DNA from: Pseudomonas sp. B21-028
Lineage (GTDB): Bacteria > Pseudomonadota > Gammaproteobacteria > Pseudomonadales > Pseudomonadaceae
Length of the DNA stretch: 64,000 nucleotides
Reading direction: 5' to 3'
NCBI RefSeq assembly: GCF_024749045.1
Contig: NZ_CP087184.1
Coordinates: 806,001 to 870,000 of the forward strand
Part shown: positions 46,355-55,500 of the stretch, piece by piece
How positions within the stretch are numbered: position 1 is the first letter of the stretch
Layout of the letters: every line of letters starts with the position of its first letter
Notes under the pieces: model-generated
What the model saw: only the letters and a program-made list of their open reading frames with translations
Databases searched by the model: none
What the model was told of the DNA's origin: nothing
Translations under genes and position numbers: made by a program

Positions 46355-46810
46355 ATGGCCAGACAGGCACTGCTGGCGCAGAGCGAATGCCCCGTGGCGC
46401 GGACCCTTGAAGCCATCGGAGATCGTTGGGCGCTGATGATCATCCGCGACGCTTTCGATGATGTTCGACGCTTCAGCGAGTTCCAGAAACGCCTTGGCCT
46501 TGCCAAGAACATCCTGGCGGTAAAACTCAAGATGTTGGTCGAGTTGGGGATATTCGAAGTCCAACCGGCGTCCGACGGCAGCGCCTACAAGGAATATGTA
46601 CTCACCGAGATGGGGCGCTCCGTGTTTCCCATTGTGGTGAGCATGCGCCAGTGGGGAGAGCGCTTCCTCTTCAACAAGGGCGAGCATTATTCGGTGCTGC
46701 TGGACAACGACTCGTCGGAGCCAGTCGAGACCATCACGGTCCGTTCAAAGGCGGGCAGGGTATTGGCTGCGCAAGATTGTCACCGTCGGGTCGTCAAGCG
46801 GAATACCTGA
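46355..46810 (+). CDS. HxlR-family transcriptional regulator
   Basis: 151 aa from the ATG at 46355, preferred over 46328 because GGGAGAG lies 6-12 bases upstream and HxlR proteins start near the CPVARTLEAIGDRWALMIIR motif. The winged helix covers about residues 10-100 (RFSEFQKRLGLAKNILAVKL recognition region, then YVLTEMGRSVFPIV). Family members often sense reactive aldehydes or oxidants through the N-terminal Cys, and one is present in SECPVAR. It is divergent to the MFS gene. Confidence 0.85.
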   Translation: MARQALLAQSECPVARTLEAIGDRWALMIIRDAFDDVRRFSEFQKRLGLAKNILAVKLKMLVELGIFEVQPASDGSAYKEYVLTEMGRSVFPIVVSMRQWGERFLFNKGEHYSVLLDNDSSEPVETITVRSKAGRVLAAQDCHRRVVKRNT

Positions 46811-46865
46811 CCGGCCAAGCCCCTGAGGCAATCGCGTCCGTCAGAGAGGGCAACCGAACCCGCCC

Positions 46866-47279
46866 CTACACGACAGAGGCATCGCCGGTTTGCTGCACCA
46901 ACGCCATCGCAAACTTGCCCAGGCCCACCGACCAGTCCGAATAGTCGTTCTCATGCATGAAGATGAAAACATCCTGCGGACGAACCTGCGCTTGAGCGCC
47001 AAGATGGTCAGCGATTTTTTTGTACAGGTCCCGTTTCATGGCGTCACTGCGCCCCCTGCGCATCGTGATCTCAATCACGACGAGCTTGTCTGAACGAGCG
47101 ACGCCATTAAAGGTGCGGCTGTAGAAGAACTGCTCCGGATCATAGTCGGTGACCAGGTTGAACAGTTCATCCTCGGGCATGCCGATGCTCTCGACCAGCG
47201 CTTGATGAATGCCATCGACGATGAGTTGGCGTTGCTGCTGGCTGGTGCCCTTGATGACGGCTGTTCGAACGAATGGCAT
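46866..47279 (-). CDS. tautomerase family protein
   Basis: 137 aa from the ATG at 47279. An upstream in-frame start exists, but this one gives MPFVRTAV. Tautomerases need the Pro that follows the removed Met as catalytic base, so the short form is right. The core repeats IVDGIHQALVESIGMPEDE and VIEITMRRGRSDAMKRDLY show the fused double 4-OT/MIF fold at about twice the 4-OT length. HENDYSDWSVGLGK near the end is typical of this subgroup. The substrate is unknown. It is divergent from a LysR regulator. Confidence 0.85.
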   Translation of the reverse strand: MPFVRTAVIKGTSQQQRQLIVDGIHQALVESIGMPEDELFNLVTDYDPEQFFYSRTFNGVARSDKLVVIEITMRRGRSDAMKRDLYKKIADHLGAQAQVRPQDVFIFMHENDYSDWSVGLGKFAMALVQQTGDASVV

Positions 47280-47433
47280 GTGAGGCTCTCTCAATTGCTT
47301 TGGGATGTGCTCTTGCAGGTTCGGCAGCCCAGGAAAGGCAGCCGACCGTGCTAGGGCAGGGGGATTCTGCAAAAAACGGGGCAGGCCAGGAAAACGATTT
47401 ATGGGCCCGAAGTAATTGAGTTAAAGTCACTTA

Positions 47434-48345
47434 ATGAAACGTCGCCTCCCCCCATTGAATGCTCTGCGCTCCTTCGAGGCCGCCGCTCGACTGGGAAGAA
47501 TGACGTCTGCCGCCGATGAACTTTCGGTTACGCCCGGAGCAGTGAGTCGCCAGGTACGCCAGCTGGAACTGAGTCTTGGAATCGACCTGTTCGAGGGCAC
47601 CAAGAACAAACCGCAACTCACCGCCGCCGGCAAAGAACTCCTGCCAGACCTCACGGCTGCGCTGGATCAGATCGAAGCCGCAGTAAACCGAATCAGGGAC
47701 ACCGCGACGGGTACTCTGGACGTCTCCTGCTTCAGCACCTTCACGGTCAAATGGTTGATCCCCCGCCTGTTCGACTTCAACGTGAAATACCCGGACATCA
47801 AGGTTCGCTTGAGCTCCTCAGGCGACACGACCGATACGGGGCGTGATCGGTATGACGTGATGATCACGGCTGAGCAAGGGCCGCTGGATGATCAGGAAAA
47901 CACCCTCCTGCTATTCCCCGAGCGATTGGGCGTCGTCCTGTCACCCGTGTTATCCGAGCGTATCCAGTTGACTGAACTCAGTTCGATTTTCCGGTACCCA
48001 CTCCTGCACACCAAAACGCGCCCGAATGCCTGGGCGAGCTGGGGGGATGCGATTGGCTACCAGGCCACCGCCCCGGCCGGCTTGGAGTACGAGCATTACT
48101 ATTTCACGTTGGAGGCCGCGATTGCCGGGCTGGGAATCTGCGTCGCGCCCTGGCACCTGGTGGCTGACGATGTTCGTCTTGGCCGGTTGTTGGCACCGTT
48201 TGGGTTTCATCAGAGCAGCTATTGGTATGTGGCGAAGTGGGGTTCGGAGGGTAGTAAGAAGTTGGAGTTGTTTTGTGGGTGGTTGGTGGGGGAGGTGGGA
48301 CGGGGTGGCTTTCTACGCTCATGCTTCGGCCCACCGTCAGATTAG
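47434..48345 (+). CDS. LysR-family regulator, GcvA-like
   Basis: 303 aa. The N-terminal winged helix is MKRRLPPLNALRSFEAAARL through VTPGAVSRQVRQLE. The substrate-binding domain starts about residue 90 and has the GcvA-subgroup feature FTVKWLIPRLFDF. The last ~15 residues (GRGGFLRSCFGPPSD) look less conserved, which may reflect a late frame change. Divergent from the tautomerase gene with 154 bases between, so it likely regulates it and itself. Confidence 0.85.
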   Translation: MKRRLPPLNALRSFEAAARLGRMTSAADELSVTPGAVSRQVRQLELSLGIDLFEGTKNKPQLTAAGKELLPDLTAALDQIEAAVNRIRDTATGTLDVSCFSTFTVKWLIPRLFDFNVKYPDIKVRLSSSGDTTDTGRDRYDVMITAEQGPLDDQENTLLLFPERLGVVLSPVLSERIQLTELSSIFRYPLLHTKTRPNAWASWGDAIGYQATAPAGLEYEHYYFTLEAAIAGLGICVAPWHLVADDVRLGRLLAPFGFHQSSYWYVAKWGSEGSKKLELFCGWLVGEVGRGGFLRSCFGPPSD

Positions 48346-48795
48346 TCGTTGGGTTGCCGCTGTATGTTTTGGTTGAGGGGCTCGTGGCGGGGCTGTCGTT
48401 TCTGAAGTTCTAATGTTTTGGCGAAGTTAGTATTTGACCTTTCTCCTGGCTGTTATAAACAGCCATCCGATTCTTACTGTTATACCCTTTGCTCAACGTG
48501 CGTGCTGAAACGGCGTCTCAAGCATTTTTCTACATCGCTAGAAATAACCCTCCAAGAATTCTTGATCGACTAGGCATTGCCCTAGTAAATGACATCATGT
48601 ATCATGTCAAAATGATGTCGCTCGCTCTGTGTGTCGCACATGCAGGTAGCTAAAATTCTCCAAAGCACTAAGCCTCACTAAGCCTCACTAAGCCTCACTA
48701 AGCCTGATTAACATTGATAGTGAGCTTTTAATTCTTCTGACTCAAGCCTTGCTGCTGAAAGTTGCCGTCTATTCATGTTGAGGGGGTAATAAGGA
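48346..48795. other. intergenic stretch with palindromes and tandem repeat
   Basis: No gene is seen in these 450 bases. GACATCAT (48591-48598) and ATGATGTC (48612-48619) are inverted copies with TCATGTC between. Four tandem copies of ACTAAGCCTC stand at 48667-48706. The upstream end shows the drop to lower GC that continues into the Wzz-like gene. Confidence 0.7.
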
Positions 48796-49434
48796 ATGAC
48801 GATAACAAGTCTTTCTAAAGATGAAATTTCATTGGGCGAATTTTTTAAGTTTTTCGCTCGGCAGGTACGGACCATTGCATGGGTTTTCGTTGTGTTGTTT
48901 GTCGGAGGTCTGGGCTATGCGATAACCAGACCGACATTGTATATGAGCGTGGCAAGGGTAACGATAGGAGATAATTTGAATGTAGGGGTGGACGTATCTA
49001 GTCAGCTCGAAAATCCCGAAATGATAGTGTACAAGTATTCTCAAGTTGCCACAATAAAACCTATAAAAAATACCCGTATCGTTGAGGTCTCAGCTATTGC
49101 AGGGGGGCGTGAAGAATCAATTCAAAAAGTTAAGTTTTCTGTGAGTGAAATGGTTGCGGTGCAAAATAACATATATCAAAGACAGGAAAGAAAGTTCATT
49201 AAATATTTGGATCTGTTGAAGGTGACGGATTCTACCAAAATTCAAGTTTTAAGTATGTTGCAGGATGCCTCTCTCTCGTCAATGACCTACTCATCAGAAG
49301 TCAGCACTACGGAGCTTCCTCACAGTGGCAAGATGTATAAGAACATGCTTGTTGTTACGTTCATTTCTACTCTCATGGCATTGATCATTGGTGCTATTAA
49401 AGAAGGGGTTCGGCGGATGCGTGAGGCCGCTTGA
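48796..49434 (+). CDS. Wzz-like chain-length determinant protein
   Basis: 212 aa with TM1 near 27-47 (IAWVFVVLFVGGLGYAI) and TM2 near 184-203 (MLVVTFISTLMALIIGAIKE), the layout of Wzz/PCP-1 polysaccharide co-polymerases with a periplasmic domain between. It is shorter than O-antigen Wzz (about 330 aa), and no polymerase or glycosyltransferase genes are nearby. It has low GC compared with neighbours. The ribosome site is TAAGGA. It could be an isolated remnant or a small family member acting with a distant gene set. Confidence 0.7.
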   Translation: MTITSLSKDEISLGEFFKFFARQVRTIAWVFVVLFVGGLGYAITRPTLYMSVARVTIGDNLNVGVDVSSQLENPEMIVYKYSQVATIKPIKNTRIVEVSAIAGGREESIQKVKFSVSEMVAVQNNIYQRQERKFIKYLDLLKVTDSTKIQVLSMLQDASLSSMTYSSEVSTTELPHSGKMYKNMLVVTFISTLMALIIGAIKEGVRRMREAA

Positions 49435-49496
49435 TTGTAAATATCGGTAAGAGAAATGTAGCTACTTGTTCGGTTGTTTTCTGAGGCCTACCTTTG

Positions 49497-49673
49497 TCAT
49501 CTGCCGACCAGCGTTGCGCGGCGGAGCTGATGATCTCCGGCGTTGAGCTGGATCTGGCCAAAGGTGCTACCCATTATTACGCAATCACCATGCCGAAGCC
49601 GCCGGCCTGGGCCAAGGACGCGACCTAGACTCTATGCCGGGCAATCACCTTGTTCTTCAAGGACGTACCATGA
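49497..49673 (+). pseudogene. 3' end of a phage endolysin (cell-wall hydrolase)
   Basis: One frame encodes LMISGVELDLAKGATHYYAI and MPKPPAWAKDAT, the C-terminus of Pseudomonas phage cell-wall hydrolases. It is interrupted by a stop at 49626-49628, then continues ITLFFKDVP to a stop at 49671. No upstream part of the gene exists here. Confidence 0.65.
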
Positions 49674-49683
49674 ACCCGTGGGT

Positions 49684-50186
49684 ATGAAGGCTTGGGCTTT
49701 TGGCGCATTGGTGGCCGTGCTGCTGGCATTCGGTGCTGCGTGGAAAGCCCAGGACTGGCGCTATGAGGGGAAGCTGGTGACGCAGACCGGTCTGCACCGG
49801 TCCCACCTGAACAAAATCAGCAGCGCGGTCGCGGCCCAGGTCCAGGCGGAGCAGGCCCAGGCACTTTGCGCTTGAGCAGCGGTTATCGGCCAGCGAACAA
49901 AACGCATTACAAGGAGTTGAGCGATGCTCAAACAAATCAAGCTCGCCTGCGCGATCATCTTGCCACTTCTGATCTGCGGCTGTCAGTCCTCCTCGAGGAT
50001 CCGGCCAGCAGCAGTCTAGTGCCTGCCCCCTCCGGCGCCAGCGGCGTAGTTTATGGAGCCCGTCGAGCTCAACTTGACCCAGCGCATGCTCAAAGAATTG
50101 TCGCTATCACCGACGACGGCGACCGTGGACTCATCGCGCTGAAGGCATGCCAAACCTATATTTTGGGGGTGGATGGAAAAAATTGA
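49684..50186 (+). pseudogene. phage Rz (i-spanin) gene with frameshifts
   Basis: The start MKAWAFGALVAVLLAFGAAW gives the inner-membrane anchor of an Rz spanin and runs to a stop at 49873. After two small indels the rest is readable in another frame: THYKELSDAQTNQARLRDHL, VLLEDPASSSLVPAPSGASG and ALKACQTYI, the usual end of Pseudomonas Rz-like proteins. The gene is not functional. It shows that a prophage or tailocin lysis cassette once stood here. Confidence 0.7.
49924..50142 (+). pseudogene. nested Rz1 (o-spanin) lipoprotein with two stops
   Basis: Inside the Rz gene in another frame: MLKQIKLACAIILPLLICGC is a lipoprotein signal and is followed by QSSSRIRPAAV and TAG. Reading through, CLPPPAPAA, a second TAG, and EPVELNLTQRMLKELSLSP complete a proline-containing Rz1 of about 72 residues. 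The embedded Rz1-in-Rz layout is characteristic of phage spanins. Confidence 0.65.
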
Positions 50187-50256
50187 GCCGAGCAAGCTTG
50201 TAGCAACCGCGGCGGAGGGTGTCATAATTTAGCTTTTCTGATGGGGTGTTGAGGTG

Positions 50257-51441
50257 ATGGACCGTAGAAGCTTCATGATATCGGCAGGGATTATTTCTGC
50301 ATTCCCCTCAATTTTATTTGGCCGCAGCTACTCTCCTAGACCGCTGATCATAAAAGACGCATACAGCCTCTGGTATAACCGCCCGGCCATAGCTGAAATT
50401 GCTGGAGGATTTTGTATTGGTTATGTCAATCCGGCCGGCGAAGTGTTGGTGTCAGAGGTGAATGACCAGCTGATTGCAGGCAGAGCGTACAAACTTCATC
50501 ACTTCGATGATGCAAGCGATCATGGCTCGCCGTCGCTCTTGAAGGTCCCGTCAGGCAAATACGCTGGGCATATCATTGCATGCGCCAGCAATCACGCATC
50601 GCCGCTTTATTTTTTCAGAGCTTCTAACCGTGAAACAGTCGACAAGTGGGAAGAAGGTCGAGTTATTGACCCTGGGCGATCAACATATGTCTCGCTGGCC
50701 GCCCTCCCGTCTGGAAAAATTGTACTGCTGCACACCCTGCAGGAGCGTGTCGGCAAATACTCTGCGGGAGAGTGGAGAAAGGTTGTAGCACGAAGCTCGG
50801 AAGACGGTGGCGATACTTGGGATGAAGCCATACAAATAGCCGGGCTAGGGCCTGGAACATTCCCCTACTCTACACCCTTGTCAGTATCGCATAGCGGTCT
50901 GTGCGCGATGACCTACGCGATTTACTCTGCCGCTGAAAAGCGGCATCAAGGCTTAACTGTTGTTATTACAGGCGATGCCTTCAAAACAAAAACAGAGATC
51001 CCTATCTACCTGGGTGATTCAGCTTTGGCCGATACGGTTCCATTTGAAACTAAATGGATCTCTGAAAATATTGTATCGGTTTCCTATACCAAGATGAGCG
51101 ACGATGGAAAATCCGGTGTCGGCAGAGTTGTTTTTGTCGACGTAAAAAACAAGCAATGCCTGTCTAATGATGAAGTCTCTGATGTGGCTGTACACACCTA
51201 TGCCGGAGGCTCGGCAATAGCAGCAGATGGTCGGTCTGCTATTTACTCCCCAAGTAATGGGGGGTTGGTCAGGAAGCAATTAGCGACAGGTCAAATAGAT
51301 GTATTGGTTGAGCGTGGCAGTTTCTCATCGCCAGCGCAGGTAAGCATCAACGGACAGCCATTCATCATGGCGCTGAAAAATCCAACGATCAAAACAACCA
51401 GGGATTTCTCCGCTGAAATATTAATCATGCCTACGGCATAG
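50257..51441 (+). CDS. sialidase-like BNR protein with Tat-type signal
   Basis: About 394 aa (a GTG three bases earlier is also possible). The N-terminus MDRRSFMISAGIISAFPSIL has a twin-arginine RRSFM motif and hydrophobic core, suggesting export of a folded protein by Tat. The mature part has propeller blades with an Asp-box-like SSEDGGDTWDEA (near 190) and conserved GSPSLLKVPSGKYAGHI and LAALPSGKIVLLHT segments, as in exo-alpha-sialidase/BNR families. The substrate is unknown. It lies between the lysis scar and the integrase fragment, so it may be cargo from a mobile element. Confidence 0.7.
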   Translation: MDRRSFMISAGIISAFPSILFGRSYSPRPLIIKDAYSLWYNRPAIAEIAGGFCIGYVNPAGEVLVSEVNDQLIAGRAYKLHHFDDASDHGSPSLLKVPSGKYAGHIIACASNHASPLYFFRASNRETVDKWEEGRVIDPGRSTYVSLAALPSGKIVLLHTLQERVGKYSAGEWRKVVARSSEDGGDTWDEAIQIAGLGPGTFPYSTPLSVSHSGLCAMTYAIYSAAEKRHQGLTVVITGDAFKTKTEIPIYLGDSALADTVPFETKWISENIVSVSYTKMSDDGKSGVGRVVFVDVKNKQCLSNDEVSDVAVHTYAGGSAIAADGRSAIYSPSNGGLVRKQLATGQIDVLVERGSFSSPAQVSINGQPFIMALKNPTIKTTRDFSAEILIMPTA

Positions 51442-51559
51442 ATTGAGGCGAATGGATTCCGGTGAAGGGGCAGTCGACGGCTGTAGATTGTGTTTGTTCG
51501 GCAGGACGGCGGAGACATACTGCTGAAAAGTTGCTGAGGCATGGATTTATTCACATGAA

Positions 51560-52159
51560 TCAATAGCGATATTTAACAACATTCGATGCCCCAGAAACAG
51601 AGAGGCCCGGACTGGGCGGGCTTCTCTGGGTTTGGGATCGGCGCTTGACCGTTTCCAAGCTGCCTTTGGTCTCAAGTGGCTTAAGCAACTTGATGACCTG
51701 GGGAGCGCTGATTTCAGAAATCGGAGTCGCATGTAAATCCGGGAAGACGTGCAGCGTGAGCGAGCGCCAAATGTCTTCGGCGTAAGCGGTTGTCACGGAG
51801 TCTTTCTTCAGTTCAAACCAGGCCGTCGCGACGTTCTGAAAGGTGTGCTCTGTCGCGGCTTTCTTCGCTTGGCGATCTGCATCGCGCTGCTCTTTCGGGT
51901 CCAGTCCCTGCGCAACCAGTTCTCTTGCCTCAACGGTGCGCTTTCGCGCATGGGCCAGGCTTAGCTCAGGGAACGTACCCAGTCCCATGTTGATCCGTTT
52001 TTTCGTCACGGGATGGACGTAGTTGAAATTCCATAGCCTTGAACTATTGGTGCGGACTCGCAGTTGGAGGCCGTTGCCGTCGGTCAGTATGTAGTCCTTG
52101 GCTTTGGGTTTGGCGGCTCTGATTTTCAGGTCTGAAAGGCGTGTGGCTTGGGCGCCCAT
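51560..52159 (-). pseudogene. truncated P4-type tyrosine integrase
   Basis: The N-terminal arm-binding and core-binding region is present (start MGAQATRLSDLKIRAAKPKA, then LTDGNGLQLRVRTNSSRLWN, GLGTFPELSLAHARKRTVEA and a core-binding part ending APQVIKLLKPLETKGSLETV). After LETVKRR the sequence becomes unrelated and ends at 51560. The catalytic R-K-H-R-H-Y domain (about 200 residues) is missing. An upstream in-frame start at 52189 is less likely. It marks the edge of an island whose internal part was lost. Confidence 0.85.
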
Positions 52160-52180
52160 GGGTACTCCAACGCTGTTCGT

Positions 52181-52438
52181 GTATTCCAAAATTTACCAGC
52201 CATGGGCTTGGAATACGTCTTGGAATACATTTCAAAATGGATCTGCGTGAAGTGCTATGGAGCCCAATGGCGCTGAAACCCCCGTATTTACTGGGTTTCA
52301 GACACAAAAAAAGACGTCCGTGGACGTCTTTAGATGATGAAATGGTGGGCCGGGGTAATCTGAACCTGATCTGTATCCTATTGATTTGTAATCATTAGTA
52401 CTGGTTTATATTTTTGGTTGGAATACCAATTGGAATAC
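52181..52438. other. integrase arm-type sites: repeated TTGGAATAC
   Basis: TTGGAATAC occurs at 52208-52216 and 52220-52228, again at 52418-52426 and 52430-52438, and inverted at 52181-52189. Each pair is spaced exactly 12 bases start to start. Such repeats next to int are the arm sites bound by tyrosine integrases and excision factors. Between the pairs, read on the minus strand, lies a CCA-ended, tRNA-3'-end-like sequence (52366-52343) followed by a terminator, a candidate attachment core. The core identity is uncertain. Confidence 0.6.
52310..52331 (-). terminator. rho-independent terminator (minus strand)
   Basis: AAAGACGTCC (52310-52319) and GGACGTCTTT (52322-52331) are perfect arms. The A-run at 52306-52312 gives a U-tract on minus-strand RNA. 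It can end the helicase operon transcript that stops at 52504. Confidence 0.75.
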
Positions 52439-52503
52439 TGGACTCTACTCGGTCATACCAAATTGACTAGGTGGAGGAGTAACCACCTTGTCGTCAGGCC
52501 AAA

Positions 52504-55500
52504 CTAGGGTCGATTCTCGCAAATGCTCAGATACGGGCAGCGGCGGCAGAGCCACCCTTTTTTTGCTCCCCGATAGCCTGCTGCAAATTGATGGGCCATT
52601 TTGTGTACGGCGGTTGCTCGCGGATCCTTTGATGGGGGTTCCGCTTTAGATTTTTCGCTAATCAACGAATGTACCGTTCCCAGATTGACCTTCATGGCTG
52701 TCATCGCCAGCATCAGCGGACGGAGATGCCGGGACGTCGTATCTACACCAGCGTGCGTTCGCAACCAATGAAGCTCGGTCCCCCGGCTACCTTTTGCCTG
52801 CAACATCCAGGGCAGCTCAATCCGAACGCCGGCGACATCGGCATGCAGGCCTTCGATGATTACCCCACCCGTGTCCTTGATGATTTGTAGACCCTTACTG
52901 CAGGCTTTGACAGCATCTGAATACAACGCTTTATCAAGGGTATAAGCAGGTAGATCATGGGACGCCCATGCGGTCTCGAATGCAGTTTGCGCTGTTGCGC
53001 CTTTGAGCGTGGCTTGAAGCGCTTCCATAACAGCCCAGCGGGCGCGGATGGATACGTCGATATCCTGCTCAGCTGTTAGGTCGAGCTCGTACCGATAGTG
53101 GTAGTGTAAGGGGCAACTGATGTAGGACTCGAACGCACCGTAATTGACCACCAATGGTGCAGTTGAAGCAGCAACTGGTGGGGGAGGGACAACCGGTGGT
53201 GGGGGTACAGCCCCCGAGTAACGCTCCAGTAGCGAACCTGCTCTGGAAAGCGATGAAGGTCGGTCTTTAGGGTTCGTCTCATATAGAAAAAGTCGGTCGC
53301 GCGCGCGCGACAGTGCGACGTATAACAGGTTGTTTCGCTCTACAGCTTCCTCGAAGTTATGCTCCGCCTGGGTGCTATTAAGCACCTCGGGCGGTATTAA
53401 CAGCGTCGAACGAGGATCGTAATCCCAAGCTTGCTCTGCACCATACGCGGCCTTGTCCACGTCGGTCACATGGACGGCATTAAATTCAAGTCCTTTGCTG
53501 CCATGAACCGTCATCAAGGTGATAGCGTTCAGTGCGCGGGCCTCGGGCGGTACGCCGCGGTCGGCAAGCTTCTCATTGATACGCCGACGCAAGTCTTCTC
53601 TAAGCAGAAATGGAGACAACCTGGTTTCTTTGGTGTTGCCGTCATTGTTGCGCACCGCATACACAAACAACCATAAAGCCAGGCGCTCAGTATGGGCATT
53701 CATGCTTGTGTCAGCAGGGTTGGGCAGGCCGAAACGTCGATCAAGAAGCAGCGTACAGACAAAATCCCAAGGATTGGTATGCCGATCAAAACCGGCTAGA
53801 AGCTTGGCGAGCTCCACACGTGCTATTTCTCCTACTATAGACAACCCCAATCCTTGCGTGCCTATCCACTTGCCACGTTGCAGTCCAACTCCAGTACCTG
53901 GAGAGGTGCTGTCCATCAATAATTTCATGTCAGCAATCGAGAACGCTAGATTTGGTTCGTGAAGCAGACCGACCAGTGAGCGAGGTTGCCGTGTACATAG
54001 AAGCTGCATCAGGCAGATAAGGCGCTTGATCTCTGTACGCTGGTGTACATCGCCAATGTAGAGATAGGGAATCCCGCGGGCGGATAGATCCTCTGCAGTT
54101 CGTTCAATGTTCGCAGTGCTGCGACTGATGATGACCTGATCCCGATAGTTCACCCCCATCGTTGAAAGCTTGCCGATAACATTCGCTAAGGTCTGAGCCT
54201 GGCTATCGATGGAGGTGCACTCGAACAATATGGGATTGGCATCGATCGAGGCGCGGTGCGCATTGACTGGCTGGAGCGGAAGCCGGGTCTGTAGTTTGTG
54301 ATCACGCCCGGTATGGCTGAATAGTTTGAGAATCTCCGGAGTGCTACGACGGTTGATATCTAGGTTATAAGTGGCTACCGATGCGTGGGGGGCGTTGCGT
54401 CGAAAGGCACTGTCAAACTTCATCAAACTTTGGATCGATGCGCCCCGCCAGTGGTGAATCGCTTGGCGCACGTCACCTACGACCCAGACAGACTTAGCGT
54501 TGACTGCGAGTTCTCGTATGAATTCGACCATCACATGTGTGACGTCTTGGTACTCGTCGACCAAAATGTGATCGAAGTGATCAATGTACTGGCTGACAGA
54601 GGCGCGGTCTTTGCGTGCTTGCAGGGTTGGCAGTGCGACTAGGTCTGTGTAATCCACCAATTGCTTGGCACGCAACTCTGCCTCATAAGCCTCGTAGACA
54701 ACGGCGATGTCGGCCTGTTGTTGCGCAACATCTGGCGTCGGTGCCGGCAGTGCAGCAAGCCGCGCTCGATAATCAGTAACGGAAACGAGCTCTTCCTTGA
54801 GTCGGTCAACGTAATCCAAGACTTTTGGAAGCCACTCATAGGGATCCTGGAGTCGTACGTAATACTGCAGCGAGATCGTTGGGAGCAGCCGCACCATCTG
54901 CCGCACTTTGGTCAGCCTGTCGGCCATGCCAACGTCGGCGTTCAACTGGAACAGATCATGATACTTGCGCAGAAACTCCAGGCCAAATGCATGGAAGGTG
55001 CCTGCCCAGACATCAGAAGCCCCGGGGATGGCCGAGGCCCGCATCCTCTCCACCAGTTCGTGTGCCGCTTTGTTGGTGAAAGTCAGCACCAAAATCTTGC
55101 TGGGGGGTACTCCTTGCTCGATCAAGTGCTTGATGCGATGGACGAGTGTCGTCGTTTTACCGGTGCCTGGGCCAGCCACCACGTTCACAAATCGTTCCGA
55201 TGCATGCGCGGCATTGGCCTGCGCCTGAGTCATCGGTGGAAGGGCAGACATTGGAGTTATGGGCAGATCCGGTAGTAGGAGTGCATCAAAGAGTTGAAGC
55301 CTTACCACCTCCAGCGGCACCTTAAGGAAGGTAGACACTGCCTTGGCATTCATGCCGCTGACCCAAAGGGCGCGTGCTGCTTGTCGCGGCAACAGTAGTT
55401 CTCGGGCAAACACGTTTGCTTGGAGTTCCTGCCGTTCGCGCGCGCCGTAGGCTTCGACGGTGAGAAGGGCGGGGTTGCCTTGGGAGGCGGTCATTGCCGA

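Noticed and set aside
48667..48706. Tandem 10-base repeat as a CRISPR array
   Set aside because: Units are directly adjacent with no spacers and there are no cas genes.
52343..52366. Complete tRNA gene on the minus strand
   Set aside because: Only a CCA-ended 3' part is seen; no anticodon or D-arm could be folded upstream, so it is treated as a possible attachment core only.
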